A DNA stretch of 25,572 nt, taken from NCBI GenBank assembly GCA_045541495.1, contig JAZQJE010000049.1, forward strand, positions 1 to 25,572, read 5' to 3'. Position numbers and translations under genes: made by a program. The notes below the pieces were generated by a model that was not told the DNA's origin, searched no databases, and was given only the letters and a program-made list of their open reading frames with translations. Positions within the stretch are counted from its first letter, which is position 1. Each line of letters begins with the position of its first letter. Shown in pieces: positions 15,962 to 23,398 of this stretch. The stretch comes from RGIG3009 sp045541495. Its GTDB lineage: Bacteria > Bacillota > Clostridia > Oscillospirales > Acutalibacteraceae.

Positions 15962-17667
15962 TATAGTCGCAATTGCTCGGCGAGAGCGGTCATCCGTTCT
16001 GCCGATACTTTACAAACTTTACGGTCATAACTGAGCAGACCGTTGGTTTCGTCTTCCACATCGGATACTTGGGTGTAGATGGCGGCACATAACCCTTGTT
16101 TCACCGCAGGAATGATCTCGTCGGTATACAAGGCGATCAACGCCTCTTCAAAGGCGGTTTGTTCGGTGAAAAACCGATAACCGTAGGTGTCGGTGGTGTT
16201 AAACACATGTCCGGCCGGCTTATAGGAATAACCGCCGAATTCGGATAATACCAGTGGTAATACTGTTTTGGGCAGTTTCACGGGCTTGAAATACACATGC
16301 AAACTTTCTACGTCACTGGGTGCCCCCGCAAACCAACCCGAAGCGGTATCGATAAAGCGGGAATGATCGAGGACTCGTAGTTCCTCATAGACGGCGGCGC
16401 TATCAAACTGTCCCCATCCCTCATTAAAAATGGTCCAGTAACAGATACAGGGATGATTATATAACGCAAAAATCGTGCGTTTCATGCCGTCCAAAAAGGC
16501 TTGCCGTGTAGCGGGATGACGGTGCAGCCGTTTGTCATTCAGTTTCTTCAGACCGATTGTGGGAAGAGCCGTATCTCGCAAGAATGAGTAGTCACCGTTA
16601 TTCACCATGTCTTGAAATACGATCATGCCCAAACGGTCGCAATCGTAGTAGAATTGTTCAGGTTCCACCTTGATATGCTTGCGCAAGGTGTTAAACCCCA
16701 GTGCTTTCATGGCGAGAATATCTTGTTCATATCCCGCGGGGGTGGCGGGGGTGAACAGGCCGTCGCTGTAATAGCCTTGATCCAGCAGACCGTGGAAGAA
16801 ATAGGGCTTACCGTTTAGGCACAGGCGAGGAACACCGTCCACTGTTTGTACCGACAACGTTCGCATGGCAAAATAGGACAAAACGCGATCTTCGCCCGTT
16901 TCAAGGGTAAAGGTGTACAGATAGGGGTCCTCAGGGGACCACAGGCGGGGATGGGACAGAACCACACGGCACCGCCCCTTGAGAAGAGGAGCGGTGATCA
17001 CACCGTCCGGGGTGTGGACGGTGACCAATCCCTCGTCGATCCCTTCGGCGCGGATATCCACGTGTTCGGGACCCGTTTTCATACGCAGCGAGCGGACATA
17101 GTGAGAGGGCACACATTCCAGCCACACCGTTTGCCACAATCCTGAAACGGGTGTATACCACATGCCGCCCCGTTTTTTCCGTTGTTTGCCGTAGGGGAGG
17201 ATGTGTGTGTGCAGATCGTCGGTGACGCGGACTGTCAGAATATTTTCTTTTTGTATATAATCGGTAATATCAAAGGAAAAGGCATCGTATCCGCCTGTGT
17301 GAGTGCCCAGTTCTTGCCCGTTTAAAAAAACAGTGGCAAACTGGTCCGCGGCACCAAAATGGAGCAATATCCGCCCCTGCCCGAAATCCGACGGCAAGGT
17401 AAACGTGCGGCGGTAGAATAACCGCGTGTGCCGTTCAAAGGTGCGGTGAATGCCCGATAACAGGCTTTCGGGGGCAAAGGGGACACGGATGGTTTCGTTA
17501 TATACTGCAGGAAGCGTGTCGGTATCGGCCGTGGTAAATTCCCAATCGCCGTTTAGGCAGTAAAAGGAATCTCGCCGCAGTTGGGGACGGGGATAGGTGT
17601 TCCACGGGATTCCCGTCAACGTTTCGCCGTCGGGCGTATACAGATCAACGAGTTTCGGTTTCGGCAT
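15961..17667 (-). CDS. GH2 family glycoside hydrolase
   Basis: 568 residues, no signal peptide, so intracellular. N-terminal jelly-roll domain (about 30-190, with FYRRTFTLP and GGYDAFSFDIT), a small Ig-like domain (about 195-285) and a TIM barrel (about 290-568). Predicted acid/base Glu416 in FNEGWG and nucleophile Glu476 in VLSEFGGY are both present. It lacks the C-terminal domains of LacZ, so it is a short GH2 enzyme; beta-galactosidase, beta-glucuronidase and beta-mannosidase cannot be separated from sequence alone. ATG 17667 follows AAGGAG at 9 nt and lies inside the end of the upstream MFS gene (23-nt overlap), so the two are translated together. A role in breaking down the imported glycoside is inferred. 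Confidence 0.9.
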   Translation of the reverse strand: MPKPKLVDLYTPDGETLTGIPWNTYPRPQLRRDSFYCLNGDWEFTTADTDTLPAVYNETIRVPFAPESLLSGIHRTFERHTRLFYRRTFTLPSDFGQGRILLHFGAADQFATVFLNGQELGTHTGGYDAFSFDITDYIQKENILTVRVTDDLHTHILPYGKQRKKRGGMWYTPVSGLWQTVWLECVPSHYVRSLRMKTGPEHVDIRAEGIDEGLVTVHTPDGVITAPLLKGRCRVVLSHPRLWSPEDPYLYTFTLETGEDRVLSYFAMRTLSVQTVDGVPRLCLNGKPYFFHGLLDQGYYSDGLFTPATPAGYEQDILAMKALGFNTLRKHIKVEPEQFYYDCDRLGMIVFQDMVNNGDYSFLRDTALPTIGLKKLNDKRLHRHPATRQAFLDGMKRTIFALYNHPCICYWTIFNEGWGQFDSAAVYEELRVLDHSRFIDTASGWFAGAPSDVESLHVYFKPVKLPKTVLPLVLSEFGGYSYKPAGHVFNTTDTYGYRFFTEQTAFEEALIALYTDEIIPAVKQGLCAAIYTQVSDVEDETNGLLSYDRKVCKVSAERMTALAEQLRL

Positions 17668-18967
17668 GCTGGGCGGCTCCTTTTTTCATAATACACATAA
17701 GCGGGACAAGGAAAACAAGCAAGACTACGGCCACCAACAAGGCGGCCATATAGATGTTGATATTGGGAATAAACGAGGTGGTACCGTCTTGATTGACAAC
17801 GGTTTCGGCGTCTTGCAACACCGCCGCGCCGATGGCGGGACCCACGATGCCGGGGATGAGCACCTGGCCAATGATCCGAAGTCCTTGAAAACGGCCCGCC
17901 ATACCGGATGGGGTATGTTCACGAATGACCGCCCCGAACACCGCCATGCCTGATAAATAGCCGCTCATCATCAGCAGCGAGCCGAGAAAAACGGGAACAA
18001 CGGCAGTGAAACCACACAGAAGACCGTATCCCGCCACCAACAACAGGATCGAGGGGATCACCGCGCGGCGGAATCCAATACGGTCATAGGCCCGTCCGTA
18101 AAAGGCGGTAAAGGCTGCCGCCAGTAAGACGGCGGGTGCCATGATGAGCACATAGTTGTCCATGTGCAAGGCTTCGGTATAATACAAGATCAGATAGGGC
18201 ATGAAGATCTGGATGGAGATGCCGAATAGGGCAAAAGCCAACAGGCACAGGTATAATACTCGATGTTTGCCAATGACCGAGGGGCGAAAACCATATACCA
18301 GATTGCGAAGGCAACTGCCGTTTTCTTCTGAGGGGACATCGGTTTCTTCAATGAGGAAAAGTCCCGCCCCGCCGATGACCACAACAGCGATGCCGATAAT
18401 GAGAAAAATGAGTGTCCAACTGCCGGGTTCGCTCAGATCAAAGGCCATAAAGCCGCCGAAGACCGCCAAAATGGCTACCAACGGCATCATGGCGTTAACA
18501 CCTTCCGCTGCGCCACGGTTGCTGTCGTCGGTGGAGTCGGTGAGCCACGCATTAAAGCAGGCATCGTTGGCGGACGAACCGAAAAAGGTCATAACACAGT
18601 CCATAATGATGGTCAACGTTACGCCGATGGCGGCAGCGGAAAGGGTGGCCGCGGGGAATAGGCTACCGATCACGTCGGGACGAATGAGAGCAAAAGCGCA
18701 GATAGACAGTCCCCACAGTATATAACCGCCGCAAATAAAGAGTTTGCGTTTGCGCAGTTTATCCGAAAGCGCCCCGATAAACAGGGTCGTCACCGTGGCG
18801 GAAACAGCGCTGGCCGATACCATGGCGGAGATTTGTGCGGCGGTAGCGTTAAACATTTCATATAAAAACACATTGAAATACATGTTTTCCACGACCCAGG
18901 CGATCTGCCCTGTCAGGCTGAAGATCACTAGAGCCAACCAGAATTTCGAACTTTTTTTCGTTGCCAT
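17645..18967 (-). CDS. MFS transporter, probably for a sugar or glycoside
   Basis: 440 residues with about twelve hydrophobic helices in two halves and a cytoplasmic loop near the middle. The loop after helix 2 holds the MFS motif A (GALSDKLRKRK, residues 65-75). FNAWLTDSTDDSNRGAAEG in the first half resembles a block I associate with Clostridia MFS proteins found beside glycosidases (from memory, not checked). The gene overlaps the GH2 gene by 23 nt, which points to import of a glycoside that GH2 then cleaves. ATG 18967 follows GAGGTGAG. It begins just after the rpsR terminator. Substrate and coupling ion are unknown. Confidence 0.85.
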   Translation of the reverse strand: MATKKSSKFWLALVIFSLTGQIAWVVENMYFNVFLYEMFNATAAQISAMVSASAVSATVTTLFIGALSDKLRKRKLFICGGYILWGLSICAFALIRPDVIGSLFPAATLSAAAIGVTLTIIMDCVMTFFGSSANDACFNAWLTDSTDDSNRGAAEGVNAMMPLVAILAVFGGFMAFDLSEPGSWTLIFLIIGIAVVVIGGAGLFLIEETDVPSEENGSCLRNLVYGFRPSVIGKHRVLYLCLLAFALFGISIQIFMPYLILYYTEALHMDNYVLIMAPAVLLAAAFTAFYGRAYDRIGFRRAVIPSILLLVAGYGLLCGFTAVVPVFLGSLLMMSGYLSGMAVFGAVIREHTPSGMAGRFQGLRIIGQVLIPGIVGPAIGAAVLQDAETVVNQDGTTSFIPNINIYMAALLVAVVLLVFLVPLMCIMKKGAAQHAETETR

Positions 18968-18985
18968 AGTCTCACCTCATTTATT

Positions 18986-19014
18986 ATGATAACATAGAAA
19001 AAAGCATTTGGAAA
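18986..19014 (-). promoter_or_regulatory. Possible promoter of the MFS-GH2 operon
   Basis: Minus-strand TTTCCA (19009-19014) and TATCAT (18986-18991) with 17-bp spacing, directly after the rpsR terminator. The -10 is 18 nt from the ATG, so the leader would be about 12 nt. Confidence 0.4.
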
Positions 19015-19018
19015 TAAT

Positions 19019-19052
19019 AAAAATGCCGACAACCGTGGTTGTCGGCATTTTT
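19019..19052 (-). terminator. Terminator of rpsF-ssb-rpsR
   Basis: A 15-bp perfect stem (19019-19033 with 19038-19052) with a 4-nt loop and flanking A and T runs. On the minus strand it starts 8 nt after the rpsR stop codon and insulates the MFS-GH2 unit. Confidence 0.92.
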
Positions 19053-19060
19053 GGTGAAAA

Positions 19061-19324
19061 TTAGTCGCTCACGAAAGGCATGAGCGCGATCTGACGGGCG
19101 CGTTTGATCGCGATGGTCAGTTCTCTTTGGTGACGGGCGCAGGTGCCGGTCACGCGGCGGGGCAGGATCTTGGCGCGCTCGGAAACAAAGCGGCGCAGAC
19201 GAGCCACGTCTTTGTAGTCGATGGTGTCCACTTTGTCAACACAGAAGCTGCACACCTTACGGCGTCCTTTACGCGCGCCGCGCGCAGGACGGTCGAACTT
19301 TCTTTCTTCGACTTTATCAGCCAT
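19061..19324 (-). CDS. rpsR: 30S ribosomal protein S18, zinc-binding type
   Basis: Small-subunit protein that pairs with S6 on the platform of the 30S subunit. 87 residues, a normal length, with core DYKDVARLRRFVSERAKILPRR. Cys25-x-x-Cys28 and Cys62-x-x-His65 form a likely zinc site, so this is the C+ (zinc-containing) form of S18. ATG 19324 follows AAAGGAGG at 8 nt. Last gene of the rpsF-ssb-rpsR cluster, followed by a strong terminator. Confidence 0.98.
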   Translation of the reverse strand: MADKVEERKFDRPARGARKGRRKVCSFCVDKVDTIDYKDVARLRRFVSERAKILPRRVTGTCARHQRELTIAIKRARQIALMPFVSD

Positions 19325-19360
19325 GGGAAAGGCCTCCTTTACTCAAAATGATGGATGTTC

Positions 19361-19807
19361 TCAGAAGGGCAGATCGTCATCCCCGACGATCTCTTCGAAA
19401 TCACCGGCAGCGGCATTGGTGAATGCCGGAGCGGGTTCGCTGTACGTCGGGATCTGGGAATCCATGGAACGGGGCGCAGCGGCACCGTTTTTGGATTCGG
19501 CGAAGAACGCGTTGTCGATGACCACTTCGTATACGGTGCGGCGGTTCCCGTCCTTATCGGTATAGGAACGGCTCTGCAACGAGCCTTGCAACGCAATACG
19601 TTGGCCTTTCTGGAAATAACGGCAGATAAATTCCGCCGTGTTGCGCCACGCCACGCAGTTAATAAAATCTGCTTGACGTTGCTCGGCACCTTTGGGCTGG
19701 TACGTGCGGTCGACCGCTACGGAAAAACTGGTAACTGAAACACCGCCTTGGGTGGATTTCAGTTCCGGTGTTGCCGTTAAACGGCCCAGCAAGCAAACAA
19801 CGTTCAT
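19361..19807 (-). CDS. ssb: Single-stranded DNA-binding protein
   Basis: Binds single-stranded DNA in replication, repair and recombination. 148 residues: an OB fold (about 1-105) with NVVCLLGRLTATPELK, then FINCVAWRNTAEFICRYFQKGQRI and DKDGNRRTVYEVV, followed by a low-complexity linker and the acidic C-terminal tip DDDLPF that recruits partner proteins. ATG 19807 follows AAGGAG at 8 nt. It sits 12 nt after rpsF and 36 nt before rpsR, the standard bacterial arrangement. Confidence 0.98.
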   Translation of the reverse strand: MNVVCLLGRLTATPELKSTQGGVSVTSFSVAVDRTYQPKGAEQRQADFINCVAWRNTAEFICRYFQKGQRIALQGSLQSRSYTDKDGNRRTVYEVVIDNAFFAESKNGAAAPRSMDSQIPTYSEPAPAFTNAAAGDFEEIVGDDDLPF

Positions 19808-19819
19808 CTTCTACACTCC

Positions 19820-20116
19820 TTATTTGTCTTTGCGGACAACCATGGAACGCAGTACGTTGTCGTCGATCTTGCCGACGCGCTCCAACTCCATCGGGAATTC
19901 GGGGCCGCTGACGAAGTTGTACAGTACATAGTAACCGTCTGTTTCGTCATCGATGAGATACGCCAAACGACGTTTCCCCCATTCGTCGATTTCGCCGATC
20001 TGAGCGTTGTTCTCGATCAAGGTCTTGAACTTCTCCACCATTGCGGGGACACTTTCCTCACCGTTCTTCAAGGAGAAAATGAAGACGGCCTCGTAGGAAC
20101 CTTTTACTGTGGGCAT
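19820..20116 (-). CDS. rpsF: 30S ribosomal protein S6
   Basis: Small-subunit protein that forms a heterodimer with S18 on the 30S platform. 98 residues, ferredoxin-like fold, with YEAVFIFSL at the start, EWGKRRLAY and DGYYVLYNF in the middle and RVGKIDDNVLRSMVV near the end. ATG 20116 has AGGAGG 8 nt upstream. An in-frame GTG at 20125 overlaps that site and is rejected. First gene of the cluster, behind a near-consensus promoter and a structured leader. Confidence 0.98.
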   Translation of the reverse strand: MPTVKGSYEAVFIFSLKNGEESVPAMVEKFKTLIENNAQIGEIDEWGKRRLAYLIDDETDGYYVLYNFVSGPEFPMELERVGKIDDNVLRSMVVRKDK

Positions 20117-20141
20117 TTGTTGCACCTCCTCTTGGTCTATG

Positions 20142-20196
20142 GCCTCCCTGCTCGGAGAGAGGCAAGGATACAGAATGCCTTATCCATAATAAGGCA
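20142..20196 (-). promoter_or_regulatory. rpsF leader with candidate S6:S18 autoregulatory element
   Basis: The roughly 80-nt leader folds into two hairpins on the minus strand. The first is TGCCTTAT / ATAAGGCA (20176-20196, 5-nt loop). The second is GCCTCTC / GGGAGGC (20142-20163, 7 pairs with one G-T) whose loop holds CCG (20153-20155). In the published rpsF leader motif the S6:S18 complex recognises a structure containing an unpaired CCG, as in its 16S rRNA site. Assignment is by resemblance. Confidence 0.5.
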
Positions 20197-20203
20197 CTGT
20201 AGT

Positions 20204-20232
20204 ATTATAACAATCGGTTTTCGCCCCGTCAA
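20204..20232 (-). promoter_or_regulatory. Promoter of rpsF-ssb-rpsR
   Basis: Minus-strand TTGACG (20227-20232) and TATAAT (20204-20209, perfect) with a 17-bp spacer; predicted start near 20197, leader about 80 nt. Confidence 0.9.
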
Positions 20233-20254
20233 GACCTTTTTTTGAAAAATTTTC

Positions 20255-20283
20255 TTTACAACGGGGCAAACCTATCATATAAT
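20255..20283 (+). promoter_or_regulatory. Promoter of the prfB operon
   Basis: TTTACA (20255-20260) and TATAAT (20278-20283, perfect) with a 17-bp spacer; predicted start near 20290 and a leader of about 30 nt. It is back-to-back with the rpsF promoter, with 22 bp between the two -35 boxes. Confidence 0.88.
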
Positions 20284-20320
20284 AAAGGAACGAATGTATT
20301 CTTGAGCGAGGGATAAATCT

Positions 20321-21445
20321 ATGCTTCAATTTGAAGAACTGCGGTTGCGTCTTGAAAATTTATGGCCGCAGATCGATACGCTTTCCGAGTCTATTGGTCT
20401 TAAGCAAATGGAAAAAGAACTGGAAGAATTGGATATGCGCGCCGCCGCACCGGGTTTTTGGGATGATATGGAACATGCCCAAAAGGTTACCCAACGTGCC
20501 GCGAATTTAAAAGATAAAGTGGAACGGTATCGCCGCCTGGTGGACAACTATCACGATACCATCACCCTCATTGAATTGGCAGACGAGGAAGGCGATCTTT
20601 CGTTACTGGAAGAATGTGAAGAGGGCGTGGAGGCCATCGTGGCCGATACGGAAGCCCAGCGCCTCGGCACCTTGCTCACCGGTGAATACGATAATAAAAA
20701 CGCCATCCTTACCTTCCATGCCGGTTCCGGCGGTACGGAAGCACAAGATTGGGCGGAAATGCTGTATCGGATGTATACTCACTGGGTAGAGAAGCATAAT
20801 TTTACCTATAAGTTGTTGGACTATCAAGACGGTGACGAGGCGGGTATTAAGAGCGCCAGTATTCAAGTGAGCGGCGAAAACGCCTACGGATATCTGAAAG
20901 GGGAAGCGGGCGTGCACCGTTTGGTGCGGGTATCGCCCTTTGATGCGGCAGGCCGCCGGCATACGTCGTTCTCCGCCCTGGAAGTGGTGCCCGAATTGGA
21001 CGACAGCATTGAGATCGAGATTCGCCCCGAAGACATCAAAATGGATGTGTTCCGTTCCAGCGGCGCGGGCGGTCAGCATATCAACAAGACCTCGTCTGCG
21101 GTGCGACTTACCCATATTCCCACGGGTATCGTAGTGGCGTGTCAAACGGAGCGCAGTCAGTTCCAAAACCGCGATACCGCCATGAGCATGTTAAAAGCCA
21201 AGTTGTTCAAGATCAAAGAGCAAGAACATTTGGACCGCATTGAAGATATCAAAGGTGCTCAAGCACAGATTGCGTGGGGCAGTCAGATCCGCTCCTATGT
21301 GTTCATGCCCTACACCTTGGCAAAAGACCACCGCACCGGCTATGAAATGGGCAACATCAACGCCGTGATGGACGGCGATTTGGACGGGTTTATCAACGCG
21401 TATCTTACCGCGGCGGCCAACGGCACGCTGGGATATAAAGAATAA
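20321..21445 (+). CDS. prfB: Peptide chain release factor 2, no programmed frameshift
   Basis: Recognises UGA and UAA stop codons and triggers release of the finished protein. 374 residues. The codon-reading SPF motif is residues 205-207 and the catalytic GGQ is residues 250-252, the same numbers as in E. coli RF2. The N-terminal helices and the C-terminal end (AKDHRTGYEMGNINAVMDGDLDGFI) are complete. In most bacteria the gene has an in-frame UGA near codon 25 that needs a +1 shift; here the frame runs straight through (SESIGLKQMEK) with no stop or CTTTGA site. ATG 20321 has a weak site (GAGGG, about 9 nt upstream). First gene of a four-gene unit. Confidence 0.97.
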   Translation: MLQFEELRLRLENLWPQIDTLSESIGLKQMEKELEELDMRAAAPGFWDDMEHAQKVTQRAANLKDKVERYRRLVDNYHDTITLIELADEEGDLSLLEECEEGVEAIVADTEAQRLGTLLTGEYDNKNAILTFHAGSGGTEAQDWAEMLYRMYTHWVEKHNFTYKLLDYQDGDEAGIKSASIQVSGENAYGYLKGEAGVHRLVRVSPFDAAGRRHTSFSALEVVPELDDSIEIEIRPEDIKMDVFRSSGAGGQHINKTSSAVRLTHIPTGIVVACQTERSQFQNRDTAMSMLKAKLFKIKEQEHLDRIEDIKGAQAQIAWGSQIRSYVFMPYTLAKDHRTGYEMGNINAVMDGDLDGFINAYLTAAANGTLGYKE

Positions 21446-21457
21446 GGATGTGACACC

Positions 21458-21952
21458 ATGGCGGACCGAAAATTTTTCCGCACGACCTTTCGTGGATTCA
21501 GCAAAGCCGATGTGCTGGAGCACATCGACACCTTGCGGGCGCAACAGCAAGAAGAACTGAAAGATATGCAGGAACAATGCGAGGCGGCCCGTGCCGAAGC
21601 GGCCGCAGTTGTGGCGTTACCGGCGGAGCAGTTGGCAGAATTGGAAGAGTTGCGGATGAAAGTCCCTGCCTATGAACAGGAGATCGCTCAACTGAAACAA
21701 CAGTTGGAAGAAAGCAATCAAACCCTGTCGGCGTTATGGCAACAGCAAAGTCATTTGCAGACTTGCGTGACTAACGCAGAAGCCTTTACCGCGGATGTGC
21801 AGGCCCTTACCGCTCAACTGGCGGCAAGAGTGGAAGCCTATGCGGGAAAATCCGACAAGGAAGAACCCGCACCGGTTTCGGAGGAAACGCCGACGGCTGA
21901 GGACGAAGAGCCTGCCGCCACCAAAAGTGAAATGGCCGATTGGCTGTATTAA
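21458..21952 (+). CDS. DivIVA-like coiled-coil protein
   Basis: 164 residues. The N-terminus (FFRTTFRGFSKADVLEHIDTL, read with DivIVA's F-x-x-x-FRGY-x-x-x-x-V) resembles the membrane-binding DivIVA domain, and a long Glu/Gln/Ala-rich coiled coil follows (about residues 25-125). The tail is acidic and low complexity (about 130-155), ending in EMADWLY. DivIVA-type proteins gather at curved membranes, septa or poles; whether this short one does so is inferred. ATG 21458 follows AAGGATGTG. It lies 12 nt after prfB and 24 nt before the YdbC-like gene, so it is probably cotranscribed with both. No specific family name recognised. Confidence 0.7.
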   Translation: MADRKFFRTTFRGFSKADVLEHIDTLRAQQQEELKDMQEQCEAARAEAAAVVALPAEQLAELEELRMKVPAYEQEIAQLKQQLEESNQTLSALWQQQSHLQTCVTNAEAFTADVQALTAQLAARVEAYAGKSDKEEPAPVSEETPTAEDEEPAATKSEMADWLY

Positions 21953-21976
21953 TTGATAAGATAGGAGAAGAATGTT

Positions 21977-22198
21977 ATGCCTGAACTGAAATATGAGATC
22001 GTGAAAGAACTGGGCGTGTTGTCCGAGTCCCCTACAGGTTGGCGCAAAGAATTAAACCTGATCAGTTGGAACGACCGTGCCCCCAAATACGATATCCGCG
22101 ACTGGGCACCCGAGCGTACCAAAATGGGCAAAGGTGTCACCCTCACACCCGATGAAATGATCCTGTTGCGTGATCTCTTAAGCGAGATCGACCTGTAA
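21977..22198 (+). CDS. ydbC: YdbC-like PC4 family DNA-binding protein
   Basis: 73 residues, all of it the PC4/p15-like domain of bacterial YdbC proteins: KYEIVKELGVLSE, GWRKELNLISWN, PKYDIRDWAPERTKMGKGVTLT and a C-terminal helix DEMILLRDLLSEI. The family forms dimers that bind single-stranded DNA with little sequence preference; YdbC of Lactococcus is the studied example. The cellular role is not settled. ATG 21977 follows AGGAG. It is 24 nt after the coiled-coil gene and 14 nt before uppP. Confidence 0.9.
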   Translation: MPELKYEIVKELGVLSESPTGWRKELNLISWNDRAPKYDIRDWAPERTKMGKGVTLTPDEMILLRDLLSEIDL

Positions 22199-22212
22199 GG
22201 GTGGGTGATCCC

Positions 22213-23070
22213 ATGGACATGATCTGGGAGATACTCAAGTCTGTTTTACAAGGTATCGTACAAGGCATTACCGAATGGTTGCCCATCAGCAGTACGGGGC
22301 ACTTGATCTTGGTCAATGAATTTGTGCCGTTTAACTTATCACAGGAATTTTTTGATCTGTTTAAAGTGCTGATTCAGCTGGGCTCCATTTTGGCGGTTGT
22401 GGTGTTGTATTTTCACAAACTCAACCCCTTTTCGCCGAAAAAGACGGTGGAACAACGCACCGATACCTGGAAATTATGGGCGAAAGTCGCCATTGCCAGC
22501 GTCCCTACCGCCATTGCGGGGTTGTTGCTGGATGATCTGGTGGACAGCACCCTGTCCCGCCCGTTGGTGATCGCGGCAGCATTGGTGGTATACGGTGTCC
22601 TCTTCCTTTGGATGGAAAGCCGTGACCGCACGCCCCGTATACACGATTTGGATGCTATCACGTGGAAAACGGCAGTGCTGATGGGTTGCTTTCAATCTTT
22701 GGCACTGATTCCCGGCACCTCCCGTTCGGGTGCGACCATTTTAGGAGCCGTACTGTTGGGTTGTTCCCGCTATGTAGCTGCAGAGTTTTCGTTCTTTATG
22801 GCCATCCCCGCCATGGCGGGTGCCAGCGGCTTGAAAGTGGTAAAATTCTTACTGGAAACGGAAAATGGCATGACCACCACGGAGATCGCCGTGTTGGCAG
22901 TGGGCATGATCGTGTCCTTTGTGGTATCGTTGCTGGTCATCCGCTTCCTTATGAACTTTATTAAGAAACATGACTTTAAAGCCTTTGGCTGGTATCGTAT
23001 CGTGCTGGGTATTCTGATTGTGATACTGGTGTTGTGCGGTGCCATGGGCAACGGCGTTGTGGACGCATAA
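22213..23070 (+). CDS. uppP: Undecaprenyl-diphosphatase (UppP/BacA)
   Basis: Integral membrane enzyme that removes a phosphate from undecaprenyl pyrophosphate, recycling the lipid carrier for peptidoglycan and other wall polymers; overexpression gives bacitracin resistance. 285 residues with about eight membrane segments. The (E/Q)xxxE motif is Gln17 to Glu21, followed by Ser27 and His30 in LPISSTGHL; the second active-site block PGTSRSGAT carries Arg171. These match E. coli Glu17/Glu21, Ser27, His30 and Arg174. ATG 22213 is preferred over the in-frame GTG at 22201, which abuts the only AAGG. ATG 22219 is a further alternative. Last gene before a strong terminator. Confidence 0.96.
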   Translation: MDMIWEILKSVLQGIVQGITEWLPISSTGHLILVNEFVPFNLSQEFFDLFKVLIQLGSILAVVVLYFHKLNPFSPKKTVEQRTDTWKLWAKVAIASVPTAIAGLLLDDLVDSTLSRPLVIAAALVVYGVLFLWMESRDRTPRIHDLDAITWKTAVLMGCFQSLALIPGTSRSGATILGAVLLGCSRYVAAEFSFFMAIPAMAGASGLKVVKFLLETENGMTTTEIAVLAVGMIVSFVVSLLVIRFLMNFIKKHDFKAFGWYRIVLGILIVILVLCGAMGNGVVDA

Positions 23071-23073
23071 TAT

Positions 23074-23104
23074 AAAAAAAGACCGCCTGCGGCGGTCTTT
23101 TTTT
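23074..23104. terminator. Bidirectional terminator between uppP and the Dabb gene
   Basis: A 14-bp perfect stem (23074-23087 with 23091-23104), loop TGC, with seven A and seven T at the ends. It overlaps the stop codon of the convergent Dabb gene. Confidence 0.93.
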
Positions 23105-23387
23105 ATTGTTCAAAATCCACGCTTTGGCGAATGACGGCCACGGAATGGACGAATTCTTTCACCGCTACGTGAGCGGGGTGATCGGCATACAACGCCAAGG
23201 CTTCTTTGGTATCAAAGTGAGATACCAACGCGGCATCATAATCGCCATCATTATAATTGGCGCCGACGGTGGCATCCAACAAACCGGGAACCACCCCCAC
23301 CAAAGCTTCCAACCGTTCTTTAATTACGGCGATGTTTTCGGTCTTGTTTTCTGCTTTCAGTTTCCAAAATACAATATGACAGATCAT
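23103..23387 (-). CDS. Dabb family (stress-responsive A/B barrel) protein
   Basis: 94 residues covering one Dabb domain: MICHIVFWKLK at the start, GLLDATVGANYND, YDAALVSHFDTKEALALYADHPAHVAVKEFV and an end in SVDFE. Family members form dimeric alpha-beta barrels; many have no known function, although some are enzymes of natural-product pathways. ATG 23387 follows AAAGGAG at 7 nt. It begins 11 nt after the comM stop, so it is the second gene of a comM-Dabb pair. No function can be assigned. Confidence 0.88.
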   Translation of the reverse strand: MICHIVFWKLKAENKTENIAVIKERLEALVGVVPGLLDATVGANYNDGDYDAALVSHFDTKEALALYADHPAHVAVKEFVHSVAVIRQSVDFEQ

Positions 23388-23398
23388 AAAATTCTCCT

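Noticed and set aside
20179..20187. TTATCCATA, similar to a DnaA box
   Set aside because: It differs from TTATNCACA, is a single copy and forms part of a leader hairpin; no origin features nearby.
22201..22212. GTG at 22201 as start of uppP
   Set aside because: The only AAGG lies directly against it, and family homology begins after the ATG at 22213.
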